Assembly: GCA_020912385.1 (NCBI GenBank)
Contig: CP087217.1
Location: 1,922,001 to 1,986,000, forward strand
DNA length: 64,000 nt
Direction of reading: 5' to 3'
Source of the DNA: Neofusicoccum parvum
Taxonomy: Eukaryota; Ascomycota; Dothideomycetes; Botryosphaeriales; Botryosphaeriaceae
Each line of letters begins with the position of its first letter. Position 1 is the first letter of the stretch. The notes beneath the pieces were generated by a model. The model did no database searches and was not told the DNA's origin. It saw nothing but the letters and a program-made list of their open reading frames with translations. The position numbers and the translations under genes were made by a program. Below are positions 22,166 to 33,493 of this stretch, one piece after another.

Positions 22166-23361
22166 ATGGGTTCCATGGCCAAGTCGAACATCCTGGTTGT
22201 CGGATTCGGAGGAATCGGCACCATGACAGCATACAACCTGGAAGCTGGTGGTCTTGCAACGGTCACGGGTGTTCTAAGGTCAAACTACGACCTCGTCAAA
22301 GAGCGCGGGTTCAGGATATGGTCCGTTGATCATGGCGACATTGAGTCATGGAGGCCAAGTCAAAGTAAGATTTGCCGGGGAGAATGCTCAAATATCTGGC
22401 TTGAGAATAAATTGCTGACAACGCCACAGTCTCGCGGTCGGTTCCAAACGTGAAGGACGAGTCGTTGGCTCCGTTTGACTTCATTGTGGTCTGCACCAAG
22501 AACGTCCCGGACATTCATCCTACTGTCGCCGAAATCATCGCTCCGGCGGTGACTCCTGGCCATACAGCCATCGTCCTGGTCCAAAATGGCTTGAATATCG
22601 AGAAGCCCATCATAGCTGCGTTTCCGTCAAACATTGTCATCTCAGGCATCTCTCGTATGAGTTCGACTGAACTGAGTGCCGGCAAGATCTTCCAGCAGGA
22701 CCACGACATCTTGATTCTTGGCGCCTTCAGGAATCCCAACCTGGAGTTGGAGAAAGAGCTTGAGGTTGCCAAGAGATTCACGGATCTGTACAACGCGAGC
22801 GGAAAAGCGTCTGGCCAATATGAAGAGGATGTTGCATTCGCACGGTGGAGGAAGCTGGTCTACAATGCGTCCTTCAATTCCATCTGCGCAATCACCGGAA
22901 TGGACACGTCGAGAATCAAGCAGGCTAAGTCACCCGTCACAGAGCTGTTGCTTCCTGTGATGCTGGAAATCAAGAGCATTGCGAGAGCAGCTGGTGTGAA
23001 ACTGCCGGCGGATCAGGAGGACACGACCTTGGGTGGTGATCCCATTGATTCGTACTTCCGGCCCAGCATGCAACAGGACATCGAGAAGGTAAAGTGCCCG
23101 AAAGCGCGCCCTTTTGATTGCATCTTGCTGACCACTGGCCGCTGGTAGGGAAACTTCATGGAGATGGAGATAATCGTCGGGGAACCATTGAGAGAGGCTC
23201 AACGGCTGGGCGTCCCGGCTCCAACCCTGGCCTTCATTTATTCAATTCTGAAGGCATTGCAGACAAGGACTAAGCAAAATAGGGGAATGGTAGAGATGCT
23301 GCCGGCTAAGGACTATGGTGCAGGCGAGATGCTGGCGAAGTTTAAATCTTCGACGTCCTAA
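22166..23361 (+). CDS. ketopantoate reductase family (ApbA/PanE) oxidoreductase
   Basis: Three exons (22166–22364, 22430–23088, 23149–23361) give 356 aa. The NADPH-binding Rossmann motif VVGFGGIG is at residues 11–18, followed by the family's FDFIVVCTKN and VLVQNGLNIE. RWRKLVYNASFNSICAITG carries the catalytic Lys and Asn positions of 2-dehydropantoate 2-reductases. Family members reduce 2-dehydropantoate or related branched 2-keto acids to 2-hydroxy acids. Fungal genomes hold several paralogues, and this divergent copy may act on a pathway-specific keto acid rather than in pantothenate synthesis. Its neighbours are a divergent aminotransferase and a downstream Zn2Cys6 regulator. The protein has no targeting signal and is probably cytosolic. 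A second in-frame Met four residues in (MGSM) could also serve as the start. Confidence 0.9.
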
Positions 23362-23658
23362 GGCTTTGGAATGTACGTATGATTCATCCTTTTGAGTAGT
23401 ATCCATAGCGGAATATCAGCAGAGGAACACTGTTTGTAGACGATCTGCCAGTGGACGCTTTGCTCCGATAAGATACCGTGGATACCAAGATGATACCGGC
23501 AGACGGTGGAGCGACCGATAAGCAAACACACGCACCTCTTATCTCCCAGCCCCGCCAACATCTTTGTTCTCCAGACCACTGACTCTCTTGAACACTGTCA
23601 ATTGGTACGTCAACGTCGCATTGAATGACCTCAACTTGTCTCAACGGATTCAAGCCTA

Positions 23659-25282
23659 TTGATCAATCATCACTCGTCCAAGCCCATGCCGCCCGAAAGA
23701 CGATCTCGTCGGGGCTGTAAGCAATGCAGGGCGGGCCATCATAAATGCGACGAGGCCGCTCCCTCGTGTAGCCGATGTCGAATACGGGGACTAGAATGCG
23801 AATATACCTCTCGCATTCGATGGGGATGCATAGTCACCGTCCCTTCAGAAAGCCGCAGACGAACTTCTCGCGCCATTTCGCACGACATCGCGGAGTTTGA
23901 GTCGTCAGACTCGGCCCTCCCGCAGGCATCATCTCCTCCAGCCAACCTAGCATTGATTTCACACACACCACCTCTCGTGTTCCAGCAGCCGGAAGAAATA
24001 ACGGCATACACATACTGTGAGTCACCGTTCTCCTCATCCTTATCCTCCAGCAACAAGCGTTGATTGTAAAGTAGACATAGATAGGCTTGCTGGCGAGCTC
24101 CAAGCTCAAGATAACCTCCACAACCCATACCGGAAGCTTTCTGTTTTAGCTTTGAACTTTCCCGTCCTGCTTCATACCATTCTGTCATGTGCGGCGGAAC
24201 ACATGCACATATCTGGCCTGACCGACATCCATATTGCCATCACCCAACATGAGCGGGCCATCCGATCATTACGTGCTGCACTCGTCGAATGGAAGCGGTC
24301 ATGCCAGTCTCAGGGTCGGGTGAGCACGGCTTCTCCTCAAGACCTCGTTGTCATCTCAGCCGATCAAGCACTCCTCGCGGCAATCCTCCTACAGCCGGCC
24401 ATCATCGCGTTCAGTGGCAGTGCTGCTTCATCCGTTCACACACACTTGGACATGGCGTTCTACATATTGAACGAGCTCAAGTACCTCGACTCTGCATGCT
24501 TGATCATGGACTCATTCATCCCCAGACTCTTGATTCAGCGGTTTGCTATAGTTGATCTGGCGCTCAGTGTGTATCATCGACGCCGGCCGCGCATGCCTCT
24601 TGACAACTGGTTTGCCAAGTCCAGTAATAGTGAAGCTTTCGATGGCACCCAACCAGCTTTCCGCGAAATGACAGGTTGTCCTCATACGGCCTTCACATTC
24701 CTGTTTCGTGCAATCCACCTCGCTACCGACCTTGCTTCTGCATCCCGTCCAGAGAAGGATGTCTATAGCGACGCAATCTCACTAGAGACTGATGTGCGGG
24801 TTTACGATCGTTCCGGACTAGGGTCCTCTGCTTCGGAAGGGTCTGGGCATAGTCCCAACTCTACCTCGATCGATCCTATGCGCCGTGCTTTCAGTCATGC
24901 CGCACTCCTGATACTTTTTCGCCGAGTGTTTGCTGAACCATCGTGTTCCCCACGCGTGCAGAACACAATATCTGTCATATTCTCATCATTGGACTCCATT
25001 CCTACCAGCTGCACCACTACCGGGGCGTCAGGGCCACATTCAGGAGTCGATTCAGCTTCGGGACTGCCTTTCTTCCTCGCCGCACGCGAAGCCGTAACAG
25101 CAGAAGACCAAAACTGGGTCCGACAGAAGCACACGGCATGGCGGAAGGTATACCCCAACCCGGCCCGGGTCCGTCTGATGGAAGTGGCGGAGAAGATATG
25201 GCAGGAGCGCGAGACAGGCACGGAGGGGGTCGAACAGCGGTGCACAGAGGTGGAGAAGTCATGCGAGACGTACATCTTCTGA
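23659..25282 (+). CDS. Zn2Cys6 transcription factor
   Basis: Two exons (23659–24016 and 24075–25282) give 521 aa from the ATG at 23659, or 512 aa from the ATG at 23686. The N-terminal zinc cluster GCKQCRAGHHKCDEAAPSC follows the C-x2-C-x6-C-x6-C-x2-C-x6-C spacing and binds DNA. The long C-terminal part, with KLSVLALNFPVLLHTILSCA and helical segments, resembles the fungal-specific regulatory domain of the smaller Zn2Cys6 proteins. A second acceptor at 24050 would also keep the frame but needs a 34-nt intron, so the 58-nt intron was preferred. It lies between a keto-acid reductase and a hydroxy-acid oxidase, so it may be the local pathway regulator. This is inference from position. Confidence 0.9.
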
Positions 25283-25334
25283 TCCATCACGAACCCGGGG
25301 AGCCTGCCAGTCCGCTCTCAACCCCACGCCCGGC

Positions 25335-26544
25335 TCACAGCTTCGGCAGCCTCCTGATCAACCCCGGCACGCCTCCCTCCACCACAGCCAAACACTCCGG
25401 CCCGATATCCGCCAACGACCTGCACCCCGCCAGCCGCATGCACGTCTCAAACTCGTCGCGCAGGATCCCGACCGCGCGCTCCACGCCCTCGCGCCCCGCC
25501 CACGCCAGCCCCCAGAGCGGCACCCTGCCCGCGAAGCACACGTCCGCGCCCAGCGCCAGCGCCTTGAACACGTCGCTGCCGCGCCTGATCCCGCCGTCCA
25601 CGCCCACCAGCAGCCTCTCGCGCCGCCGCTGCGTGCCCGCGTCCGCGTTGACCCTCCGCGCCGCCGCCGCGCACCCCGGCAGCGCCTCCACCGTCGCCGC
25701 CGCCCCGTCCAGCTGCCGCCCCCCGTGGTTCGACACCACCACCCCGCGCACGCGCGGCTGCGCGGCTGCGAGCTCGACGTCTTCGGGCGTGTACACGCCT
25801 TTGAGCCAGATCTCCATCGACGGGGGGACGGTGGCGACCAGCCAGGGGAGGAAGGTGGCGAAGGAGGCGGAGGCGTCGCGGGCGGCGGAGCGGAAGTTGC
25901 GGGGGTCGTGCGAGAGGTTGGGGAAGGTGAGGGCGGGGGAGAGGTCGGTGCCGTTGCGGTATCTGGGGGTGGGTGTTGTTAGCGGGGGGAATGGAGGGGA
26001 GGGGGCGGGTGACGTGCTCGTTCAGGCGGCGGCCGAGCACGGGCGCGTCGACGGTCACCAGGACGGCTTTGTAGCCGGCTTTGGAGGCGCGCGCGAGCAG
26101 CGAGGCGGTGTGGTGCTTGGGGTTCGCGCTGGAGGTTTGGATGGCGTAGGGGGTGGAGGGGTTGATCTCCTGGCCGGCGGCGATGACGTCTTCGAGGGAC
26201 TTGGTGGCCCAGTGCGATAGACCCATGGCGATGCCCGTCTTGGCGGCTGCGCGAGATGTGGCGATTTCACCGTCGGGGTGTGCGAGGCAGTGCATGGCGG
26301 CGGGGGAGAAGCCGAAGGGGAATGAGGCCTTGGAGCCGAAGATGGTGGTGGTGGTGTCGATTTCGGCGACGTCACGGAGGATGCGCGGCATGATTCGGTA
26401 TCGATCATACGCTGCCTCATTGGCTTTGACAGTGATGAGATCCATTGAACCTTCGTTGATGTACTGGGCCCATCTTGAATCCAGCTTGGCTGTTGCTGCC
26501 GCGCGGATGTCATTGATGGTGAAAACGTCGTTGGGTTGCGCCAT
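25335..26544 (-). CDS. FMN-dependent 2-hydroxy acid oxidase/dehydrogenase
   Basis: Two minus-strand exons (26544–26018 and 25962–25335) give 384 aa. The family blocks are present: YINEGSMDLITVKAN, FPFGFSPAAMHCLAHPDGE, the strand with LVTVDAPVLGRRLNEYRN, the active-site SNHGGRQLDGA with its His and Arg, and the FMN-phosphate site VDGGIRRGSDVFKALALGA. Members oxidise L-2-hydroxy acids such as lactate or glycolate, or act as lactate 2-monooxygenase. The single intron only keeps the frame, and only restores the conserved RLNEYRN block, if the donor is GC (GCACGT at 26017) with a normal CAG acceptor. A GT donor 4 nt downstream breaks the frame. The gene is convergent with the Zn2Cys6 regulator, only 52 bp away. 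The coding strand turns from C-rich to G-rich in the second exon. Confidence 0.92.
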
Positions 26545-27686
26545 TGCGGTTGGTCGAGGAGAAGGGCGTGGGAAAGCGGTTTTGGCGGCGCGTCTCAGCT
26601 CGAATTCACAAGTCATTTAAAGTGACCAGACGGGCATGTCGTAAATGTGTCTTCTTATCAACTCCAAATGGGGTTGAGACCTGGCGAAGCTACGACAAAT
26701 TCGGAGATTCGTTTCGCTGCTTGCAGCGCCCTGTTAAAGCTCTTGAAATTTCCCCAGAAATAGATTGGACAGTCTTCGGCGTAAGGCTGTGTTGACCGAA
26801 AGCCACAGCATGATCTGCGTAGTGATCTTATCAACTACCAAGCTGCGGGGTTGCAGTCATGCCCCCACTTTAGAAACCCCCGGGTACCTCTGCGCAGCCG
26901 ATTATCCGTAGACAGCCTTCGTATGCGTTCCGTCACCATACAGCTGTCTTTACCCAGTCGCATTTAGACTATGCCTACTGAATTGGGAGTGAAAGGTGGA
27001 GCAGTAGATAAAGCCATGCGGGCTGGGCAGGGGTTGTCGTGAGTCGACGATCCTTCCTCCAGACCATGCTCGAAACGGTAAGTCGACTCGCGCGTACCTG
27101 GTGCAAGGAGTAACGGCATCCGCGCACTGATGTGGTTACTGTAGAAGATAAACATCCGGCTGACCTTTCAAGAAAACACGAATCTCCTGCCGCAGATACT
27201 GGTGGGCATGCGCTCATTCTTCAAGCATTGTAAGTTGGTGATGTCAGGCATGAACAGGGCTGTCTTTGGTTATCATGTACATATTCTTCAGATAGCGGGA
27301 GAGAAAGATACTTGGTCGCAGGAATTGAGATATAGATTACATCTCGCTCCAGCTCCCGTTGTGGTGGAAATACCTGTCCAGAGTCTAAGGCGGGGCAGTG
27401 GCGCTGCTGGCGGCCGCGATGCCGGCGGCGTTTAGGTTCCTGTCGCGGGGCGCTGCGGGTGGATTCGTGACGGGCGGGCGGCGGGTGGTGGGGCGTAGGA
27501 TTTCGACAATCGGGCGGACGGACGGGCCTCACGTGGCTTGGAGCTGTGTTAATCGGAGACGGTGTGTGAGCGGGAAATCGAATAGGTGTCTATTTCCTCT
27601 ACGCTGGTGGGGAATCAAATATCTATTCTAAAATCGGCTTCTCTTCTATCTCATTACTTGCGTGCCACCCCCTCTTCTCGCCGTCC
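26545..27686. other. intergenic, no gene seen
   Basis: About 1.1 kb between the hydroxy-acid oxidase promoter and the 3′ end of the permease. Only short frames without family features are present. Confidence 0.5.
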
Positions 27687-29536
27687 TCAGTCCCATAATA
27701 TGTTCAGTGCCTTCTTCCACCCCTTCGCCTCCGGTTCCGGCATCTCCGGGTACCGATCCACGTCCGCCAGCGCCTCCCGCAGGGGGATCTCGGAGAGCGG
27801 CACGATCTTGGTTTTCTTGATGAACTTCCAGAGGAGGAATGCGGTGAGGACCAGCGGGATGTCGCTGAGGGTGGTGTTAGAATCCTTTCGTCTGGGATGT
27901 CTGCTGCGGAACTTACAGGTACGAGGAGACAAATGAGCTCGATGACCAGTTTCCGCGGGTGAAGACCGAGAAGCCGGCGGTGAAGAGGATGATCACGCAG
28001 AAGAACAGGGCTGTCGGGGTGGAGTAGACTGCATTGGGTCAGCAAGCAGGCAGAGTGAGCGGGCTGCAGGGGTGTGACGCACCTGTCCAGCCGTTGTGCC
28101 AAGGCAGGGAGGAGAGAGGGAGGTTTTGTTTTTTCATGGCGAGAATGAGCCGCTGGTGGTTGATCAAGATGGTGATCCAGCTGATCAAGACGCCGCATGC
28201 GGTCAAGTCCAGGAACCAGTAGAACACGGTCAGGGCGCTGTTGGACAGGCTCATGAAGGCGAGGAACATGAAGGCGGTCTGGAGCAGGACGCAGACGTAC
28301 GGCACGCCCCAGGGAGTGGTGCGCAAGAACACGCGCGGAGCCTGTCCCTTCAGGGCCAAGCTGTACAGCACACGGGTGCCGGCGAGCAGGGCCTGGTTGG
28401 ACGACGACCACGCGGACGTGATGACGACGGCGTTGACGACCGAGGGGATGGCCTTGATGCCGGCGCCGCTGGCGGCGATCACGAAGGGGCTCTGGGCGGC
28501 CGTGCCCGACTCGTCCGACAGGCGCTCGTCGTCGCTGGCAACCAGCATGCCGACCACCAGGACGGCCAGGATGTAGAACATGGACACGCGGGCGAAGACG
28601 CGCTTGCAGGCGTTCGGGATGGCCCTCCTGGGGTTGCGCGTCTCGGCGGCGGCCATGGCCACGCTCTCGACGCCGGCGAAGGAGAAGACGGCGTTGCTCA
28701 TGACGGCCCAGTACCCGAGGAACTTGCCCCAGCTGCCGGTGGCGATGTACTCGACAAAGGGGCCGGGGGTCTTCCAGTAGCGGAAGCCGATCCGGTCGTG
28801 GCCGGGGACGCCGCCGAGGTTGATGACCAGGCCCAGGATGATGAGGAAGATGATGAGCAGGATCTTCAAGACGGCGAAGAAGAACTCAATCTCGCCGTAG
28901 ACGCGGATCAGGGAGATGCCGACGACGAAGGTCAGCACGATGATCAGGACGATCCACACGGCGCTGTTGAGGTCGGTCCAGTACTGGAAGAGCACGCAGA
29001 TGGCGGAGATCTCGGCCGGGATCGAGAGCCAGTTGCCGTAGACGATGTTGTACCTGCATGGATGGTCAGCGGCGGGTCACGTGCAGGGCTGGGCGGCACG
29101 CACCCGATGGCAAAGCCCAGGGCGGGATCGACGAGGAACTCGGCGTGGCGGACGAAGGAGCCGGTGACGGGCAGCAGGGCGGTGACCTCGCCCAGGGCGA
29201 ACTGCACGGCGCACACGATCAGGCCGACGGTAGCGTAGCCAAGCAGCGCGCCGAGAGGGCCGCCGGTTTGGATGGAGCCCCCAAGGCCCAGGAACAGACC
29301 GGTGCCCTGCAAAGCTTGTCAGCACTGGGCGGCATGGGCTGGGACGTCGGGCGGGCACGCACAATGGCACCGGCCAGGGCAATCAAGCTGATGTGCCGCT
29401 GGTGCAGGCCGCGCGACAGGTCCTGCTGCTCATTCTGGGTGAGGAAGTCTCCGTGGTGGTCGTCGCGCGGCGGAGCGTGCTCGGCGGGGGCCTCCTGGGC
29501 GACATCGACGCTGCCGTACTTGCTGGCGGCGGCCAT
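27687..29536 (-). CDS. dicarboxylic amino acid permease (DIP5-like, APC family)
   Basis: Five minus-strand exons (29536–29363, 29306–29104, 29053–28083, 28028–27917, 27864–27687) give 545 aa. The N-terminal cytoplasmic region leads into GLHQRHISLIALAGAIGTGLF, the signature start of fungal amino-acid permeases. GGSIQTGGPLGALLGYATVG, GEVTALLPVTGSF and VRHAEFLVDPALGFAIGY closely follow the Dip5 subgroup. About 12 membrane helices are expected. Proteins of this group import glutamate, aspartate and some neutral amino acids with protons across the plasma membrane. It is the last gene of the amino-acid/keto-acid set spanning 19.7–29.5 kb. The C-terminus ends in a short charged tail. A 380-codon open frame on the opposite strand is a codon-bias shadow. 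Confidence 0.93.
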
Positions 29537-30716
29537 CTCGACGTGCGGTCGGCAGGGACAGTGGGGACTGGGCCTGATGGGAGGGAAAACGGCACTGTTT
29601 GTGCGGCTGAAACAGATAAAGAGCAGAAGTGCCGGCGGGGATGGCGTGCTTCGCAGATTGCCGGCTGCTGCGTGCGTACGCAGCCAGCGAGTCAGCCACA
29701 CGAGCGTGCGGCCTGCGAGCTATGGTGTTTGCAGCGCCCCGTTACCTGATCGAATCGCGTCAGGCCGCCAGTGGAGCTCGCCATCTGCGCCCGGCACGCG
29801 AAAGCCGCCGCTGCTCGCCAGGTGCCGCGCCATCACTTGCCTTATCTCGCCACAGCCCAGCATCGTGCCACCGCAGTTGGCGCCGGCCGCTGCTCGAACA
29901 CACATCCAGTGGTGGGAAACGAGGAGGACAGCCGTCGGAGTCTTGCAAGAGGCATTGCAATGCAGCGAGCAACTCGAGCCGGAGATGACCTACGGTTCTT
30001 TCCCTCGGAGGAACAACTGCTGCAACTCCCATTCTCCGGGCAGGGAAGCGGCGGAAAGCCCCGCAGGATCGACGGGAGAGGCTCTGCTCACGCGATGCCA
30101 ACCGCTCTTGAACGCACATACACAGCCCGCTGTACATGGATTCGATTACGCCAGACTCGAGGCCTAGATCCGCAAATCATCGCCGCGCAGCGCCAATGTC
30201 TCCGTCTTCACCGACAGTCACCTCATCTTCAACGTGTGTCCACAGCGACCGAGGCTGGCCAGACAGCCGATGTGCATCTGGCGCGGAGAAGGACTGCCCA
30301 CTCGGGAGCTCGAGCTGACGTATCGCCGAGGATGACACGGAGATTGGCGCAAAAGAGGCGGAACGGCGGTCGAGAACGGCAGGGGCGAAGAGCGGGAAAC
30401 CGACAGCATCAGGGCGTATCCGGTCGAGCCACGGGCCTAGAGCATCGCGATGGGTGAGCTGAAACCACGGGAGTCGGATGGCGGCAGGCAGGACGAGTCT
30501 GCGGCGAGTGCAGAGCTTGGTGAGGGTGAAGTCGGCGGACGAATGCACAGTGGACGGTCTTCCAAGGCTGCGGTCAGTGCGCAGAATGCGGGGACTGGGG
30601 AAGAGCAGGACGACAACAGGGATCACATGGAAGAGTAAGTTCTGATTCCAGGGCACGTCTTGACTCGGCAGGACGATCGTCTGGAGATGCAGGTGCCACC
30701 CTGGCTGGTCACTCGT
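29537..30716. other. intergenic, no gene seen
   Basis: About 1.2 kb covering the permease promoter and the 3′ flank of the sugar transporter. A small acidic open frame at 30450–30638 (+) begins with ATG but has no support beyond composition. Confidence 0.45.
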
Positions 30717-32385
30717 CTACGCACACAAATCCACCGTCTCACAGCTCCACCGCTTAAACCGCCTCGCAGGCAACTGCAACTCGAACATCCTGTCAATCTC
30801 AAGCGCCTTCCTGTCCTTCATCTCAGGCACGTACAGCCACACGATAACAAACGCCACGCAGGACAGAGCTGCAAAGATGAAGCCGGTCTTGCTCCCGAGC
30901 GCCCCCTGGTCTGGGTTGTAGACATACGGCAGCAGGAACCCCATCACCGCAGACGCGAGGCTGGACGCGAACCAGCCGATGCCCTGGGCTTTGGCGCGAA
31001 GCCGGATCGAAGACGTTTCTGCGCCGACCACGTACGAAGCCGGCCACGCGCCCACGCCCACCGTCATGACGATGACCATCATGCAGACGGCCGTGTACCT
31101 ACGCACCAAATCAGCACGCCGCCGCCCCGACGGACCACCACACAACACTCACCATATCATCGGCTCTCCGTCAAAGCACCCCGCAACGCCGATGGACGCC
31201 CACAGCACCGCCGCCGCCGCCACCGTCCACAGCATCAACGGCCGGCGCCCGACCCGCGACAGCGTCCAGAAGCTCGCGACGTTGGCCAGCAGGCCGAGCC
31301 CGATGCCCAGCATCAAGAAGGTGACGCTGGCGCGGGGGGCCATGCCGATGGTCTGCACGAAGTAGGTGGCGTTGCCCAGCAGCGAGAAGCCGAAGAACTC
31401 GGGCAGCAGGTTCGCGAACGCGACCAGCGCCGTGCGGCGCGCCTCGACGTCCCCGAAGCACTGCGCGTACGTCGCGGCCCCGCCACTCCCTTCCTCCTCG
31501 TGCGCGATGGCGTCGCGCAGCTCCGCGAACGCCGCCGCCGCATCCCCCCCGTACAGCCGGCGGTGCTGGCGCCTCGCGGCGGCGACCCTGCGGCCGCGCA
31601 CCAGCCACGCGGGGCTCTCGGGCACGACGGCGGCGGCGACGACGGGCGCGGCCGCCAGCGCCCACTGGCTGGCGAAGGCGGCGCGGTAGCCGGCGCGGCC
31701 GGGCAGCTCGAGGCAGGCGTCGACGACGGCCGCGCCGGCCAGCTGGCCCAGCAGCGCGAAGGCCGGCAGGAACGCCAGCAGCGGCCCGCGCAGCGCCGGC
31801 GGCAGGACTTCGCTCATGTACGTCTGCGTCGTGCACAGCGCCGCCCCCACCGCGTAGCCCTGCAGCAGCTTGCCCGCCAGGAACACCGCCCGCCGCTCGT
31901 TGACGCCGCTGGGCGCGTCTGCCGCGAAGCAGAGCCCCACCGCTAGCGTGGACAGCACCGAGCCGAGGGCCAGCGATGCGCGCCGTCCCCGCATGTCTTG
32001 GAAGGCGCCCGCGGTCCAGGCGCCGAGCATGGCGCCGATGGGGCTGGAGGCGGTCCAGAGCGAGAGCCAGAGGGACGAGATGATGGGCGCGCCGTTGAAC
32101 TGCTGCCCGAACTCGGCTCTGGGGCGGGGCGTCAGGAGGGGCTTGGGAGGCGGTGGAGTGGGCTTACTGGAAGCGCGGCATCGCCGAGACGGTGCCTACG
32201 ATGACGAGGTCGTAGCCGAAGAGCAGGATGGCCGAGGCGAGCACGCAGCAGTAGAGCGTCACTCTGGGCCATCGCCGGATGGACTGGATGAGTGTCTCTT
32301 TGTGGTCGGCATTGCTTGCGGTGGATGTGAGGTTTGACGCTGCAGGGGCGAGCTCGAGGCGCTCTTCGGTTCGTTTCTCTTCCAT
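30717..32385 (-). CDS. MFS sugar transporter
   Basis: Three minus-strand exons (32385–32168, 32118–31153, 31098–30717) give 521 aa. The sugar-porter features are FGYDLVIVGTVSAMPRFQ in helix 1, the loop DMRGRRAS (the conserved G-R-R motif after helix 2), PESPAWLVRGRR after helix 6 and SRVGRRPLM at the start of the second half. About 12 membrane helices are expected, with hydrophilic ends. The likely role is proton-coupled uptake of hexoses or disaccharides at the plasma membrane; the maltose/alpha-glucoside branch is possible but not proven. The ATG at 32385 was chosen because it follows a non-conserved stretch and gives a normal cytoplasmic N-terminus. The gene is divergent from the second Zn2Cys6 regulator, 1.1 kb away. 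Confidence 0.92.
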
Positions 32386-33493
32386 TTTTTCTCGTGGACG
32401 GACAGCTGGTGGAGAGCGCGGGACTGGGCGCTGACTTTTGTGTGCGAAGGGGATCACTTTCGTCTGGAACGCTTGACGTCGCCATGTCGCTCACACATTC
32501 GGGATTTTTGGAAGCCCTGGACAGAGCTGCTACGCTAAGCAGGTATTCCAGTCCATCAGGCTGTGCGCCCAGACAAGGAAAGCGAAAGTGTGGCGACGGA
32601 GGGGATTGGACGTCATAGAGCTCTATGCAAGCACACACTATACGAATCTACGTTTGCAAGGCCCAACCTCCAATCAACTAGGCTACATGCGTATCCAACT
32701 CAAAACTGTTATGCCGATATGATGGCTTTGTGGAAGAGTTCCTCGTGTTTGCAACGTGGAAGTAAGATGGTGCTGGTGATGAGGGATCTGTTCTTGGCAA
32801 GGCACGGGGCGGACCGCGTTTCTAACCAAAGCTAGTCATTAACGTCAGTATCCACGATTCACACTCTTGTAAACGCCCTTTCGGTACCATTCTAACGCTA
32901 TTTGGCAATAATGTCCCCTTGCAAAGCGTAGAAGCTACCGGCATGGTTCGAGACAATTGATACAGAGTTCGAGACTGGTGACAGCGGCGGCGTAGCGTCA
33001 TCATTTAACCGTGACGTGTCGACTTTACCATAACGCCAAAGTGAGACACAGCCAGATGGTTTCGACCTGGTACATGTTGCCTTTACATGTGCTGTTGCTG
33101 CTGTTGCTTCGTTATGGTCTGCTGAGACGAGCGCTGTGCGTTGGTCCACATTCCCGTCGAGAGTGCCTACATGATGTATTTGGTACCCCGCAACAGAATA
33201 GCGGGTCTTTGAGTGATGTATTCTGACCTCGCTACCGCAATTGACAGCCGCAGTCATGGCGAATGTCACGGGATCCGGACTGCTGAAGCGGGATGGCGAA
33301 TTCTCACTTTAACTACCCGTAAGGGATTAGCGGATCTCCGAGTCAGTCAAGCCCCGCCACCGCCATTTACTCAAGATCACAGACCCGCCATTGCTCATCC
33401 GGGTCTCTGTCTTCTTCGCTCCAGTCTGCATGGATGTGTAAATCTTGCGCAAGACAGAGGCGAGATCAAAAAGAATACTCCTTGCCATTAATC
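32386..33493. other. divergent intergenic region
   Basis: About 1.1 kb between the sugar transporter (−) and the second Zn2Cys6 regulator (+). No gene is seen. It is the natural place for sites controlling both. Confidence 0.5.

Noticed and set aside
24017..24050. 34-nt intron alternative in the first Zn2Cys6 regulator
   Set aside because: In frame but shorter than expected; the 58-nt alternative to 24074 is also in frame and of normal size.
28096..29238. 380-codon plus-strand open frame opposite the amino-acid permease
   Set aside because: A codon-bias shadow rich in Asp/Gly/Glu/His, without any domain.
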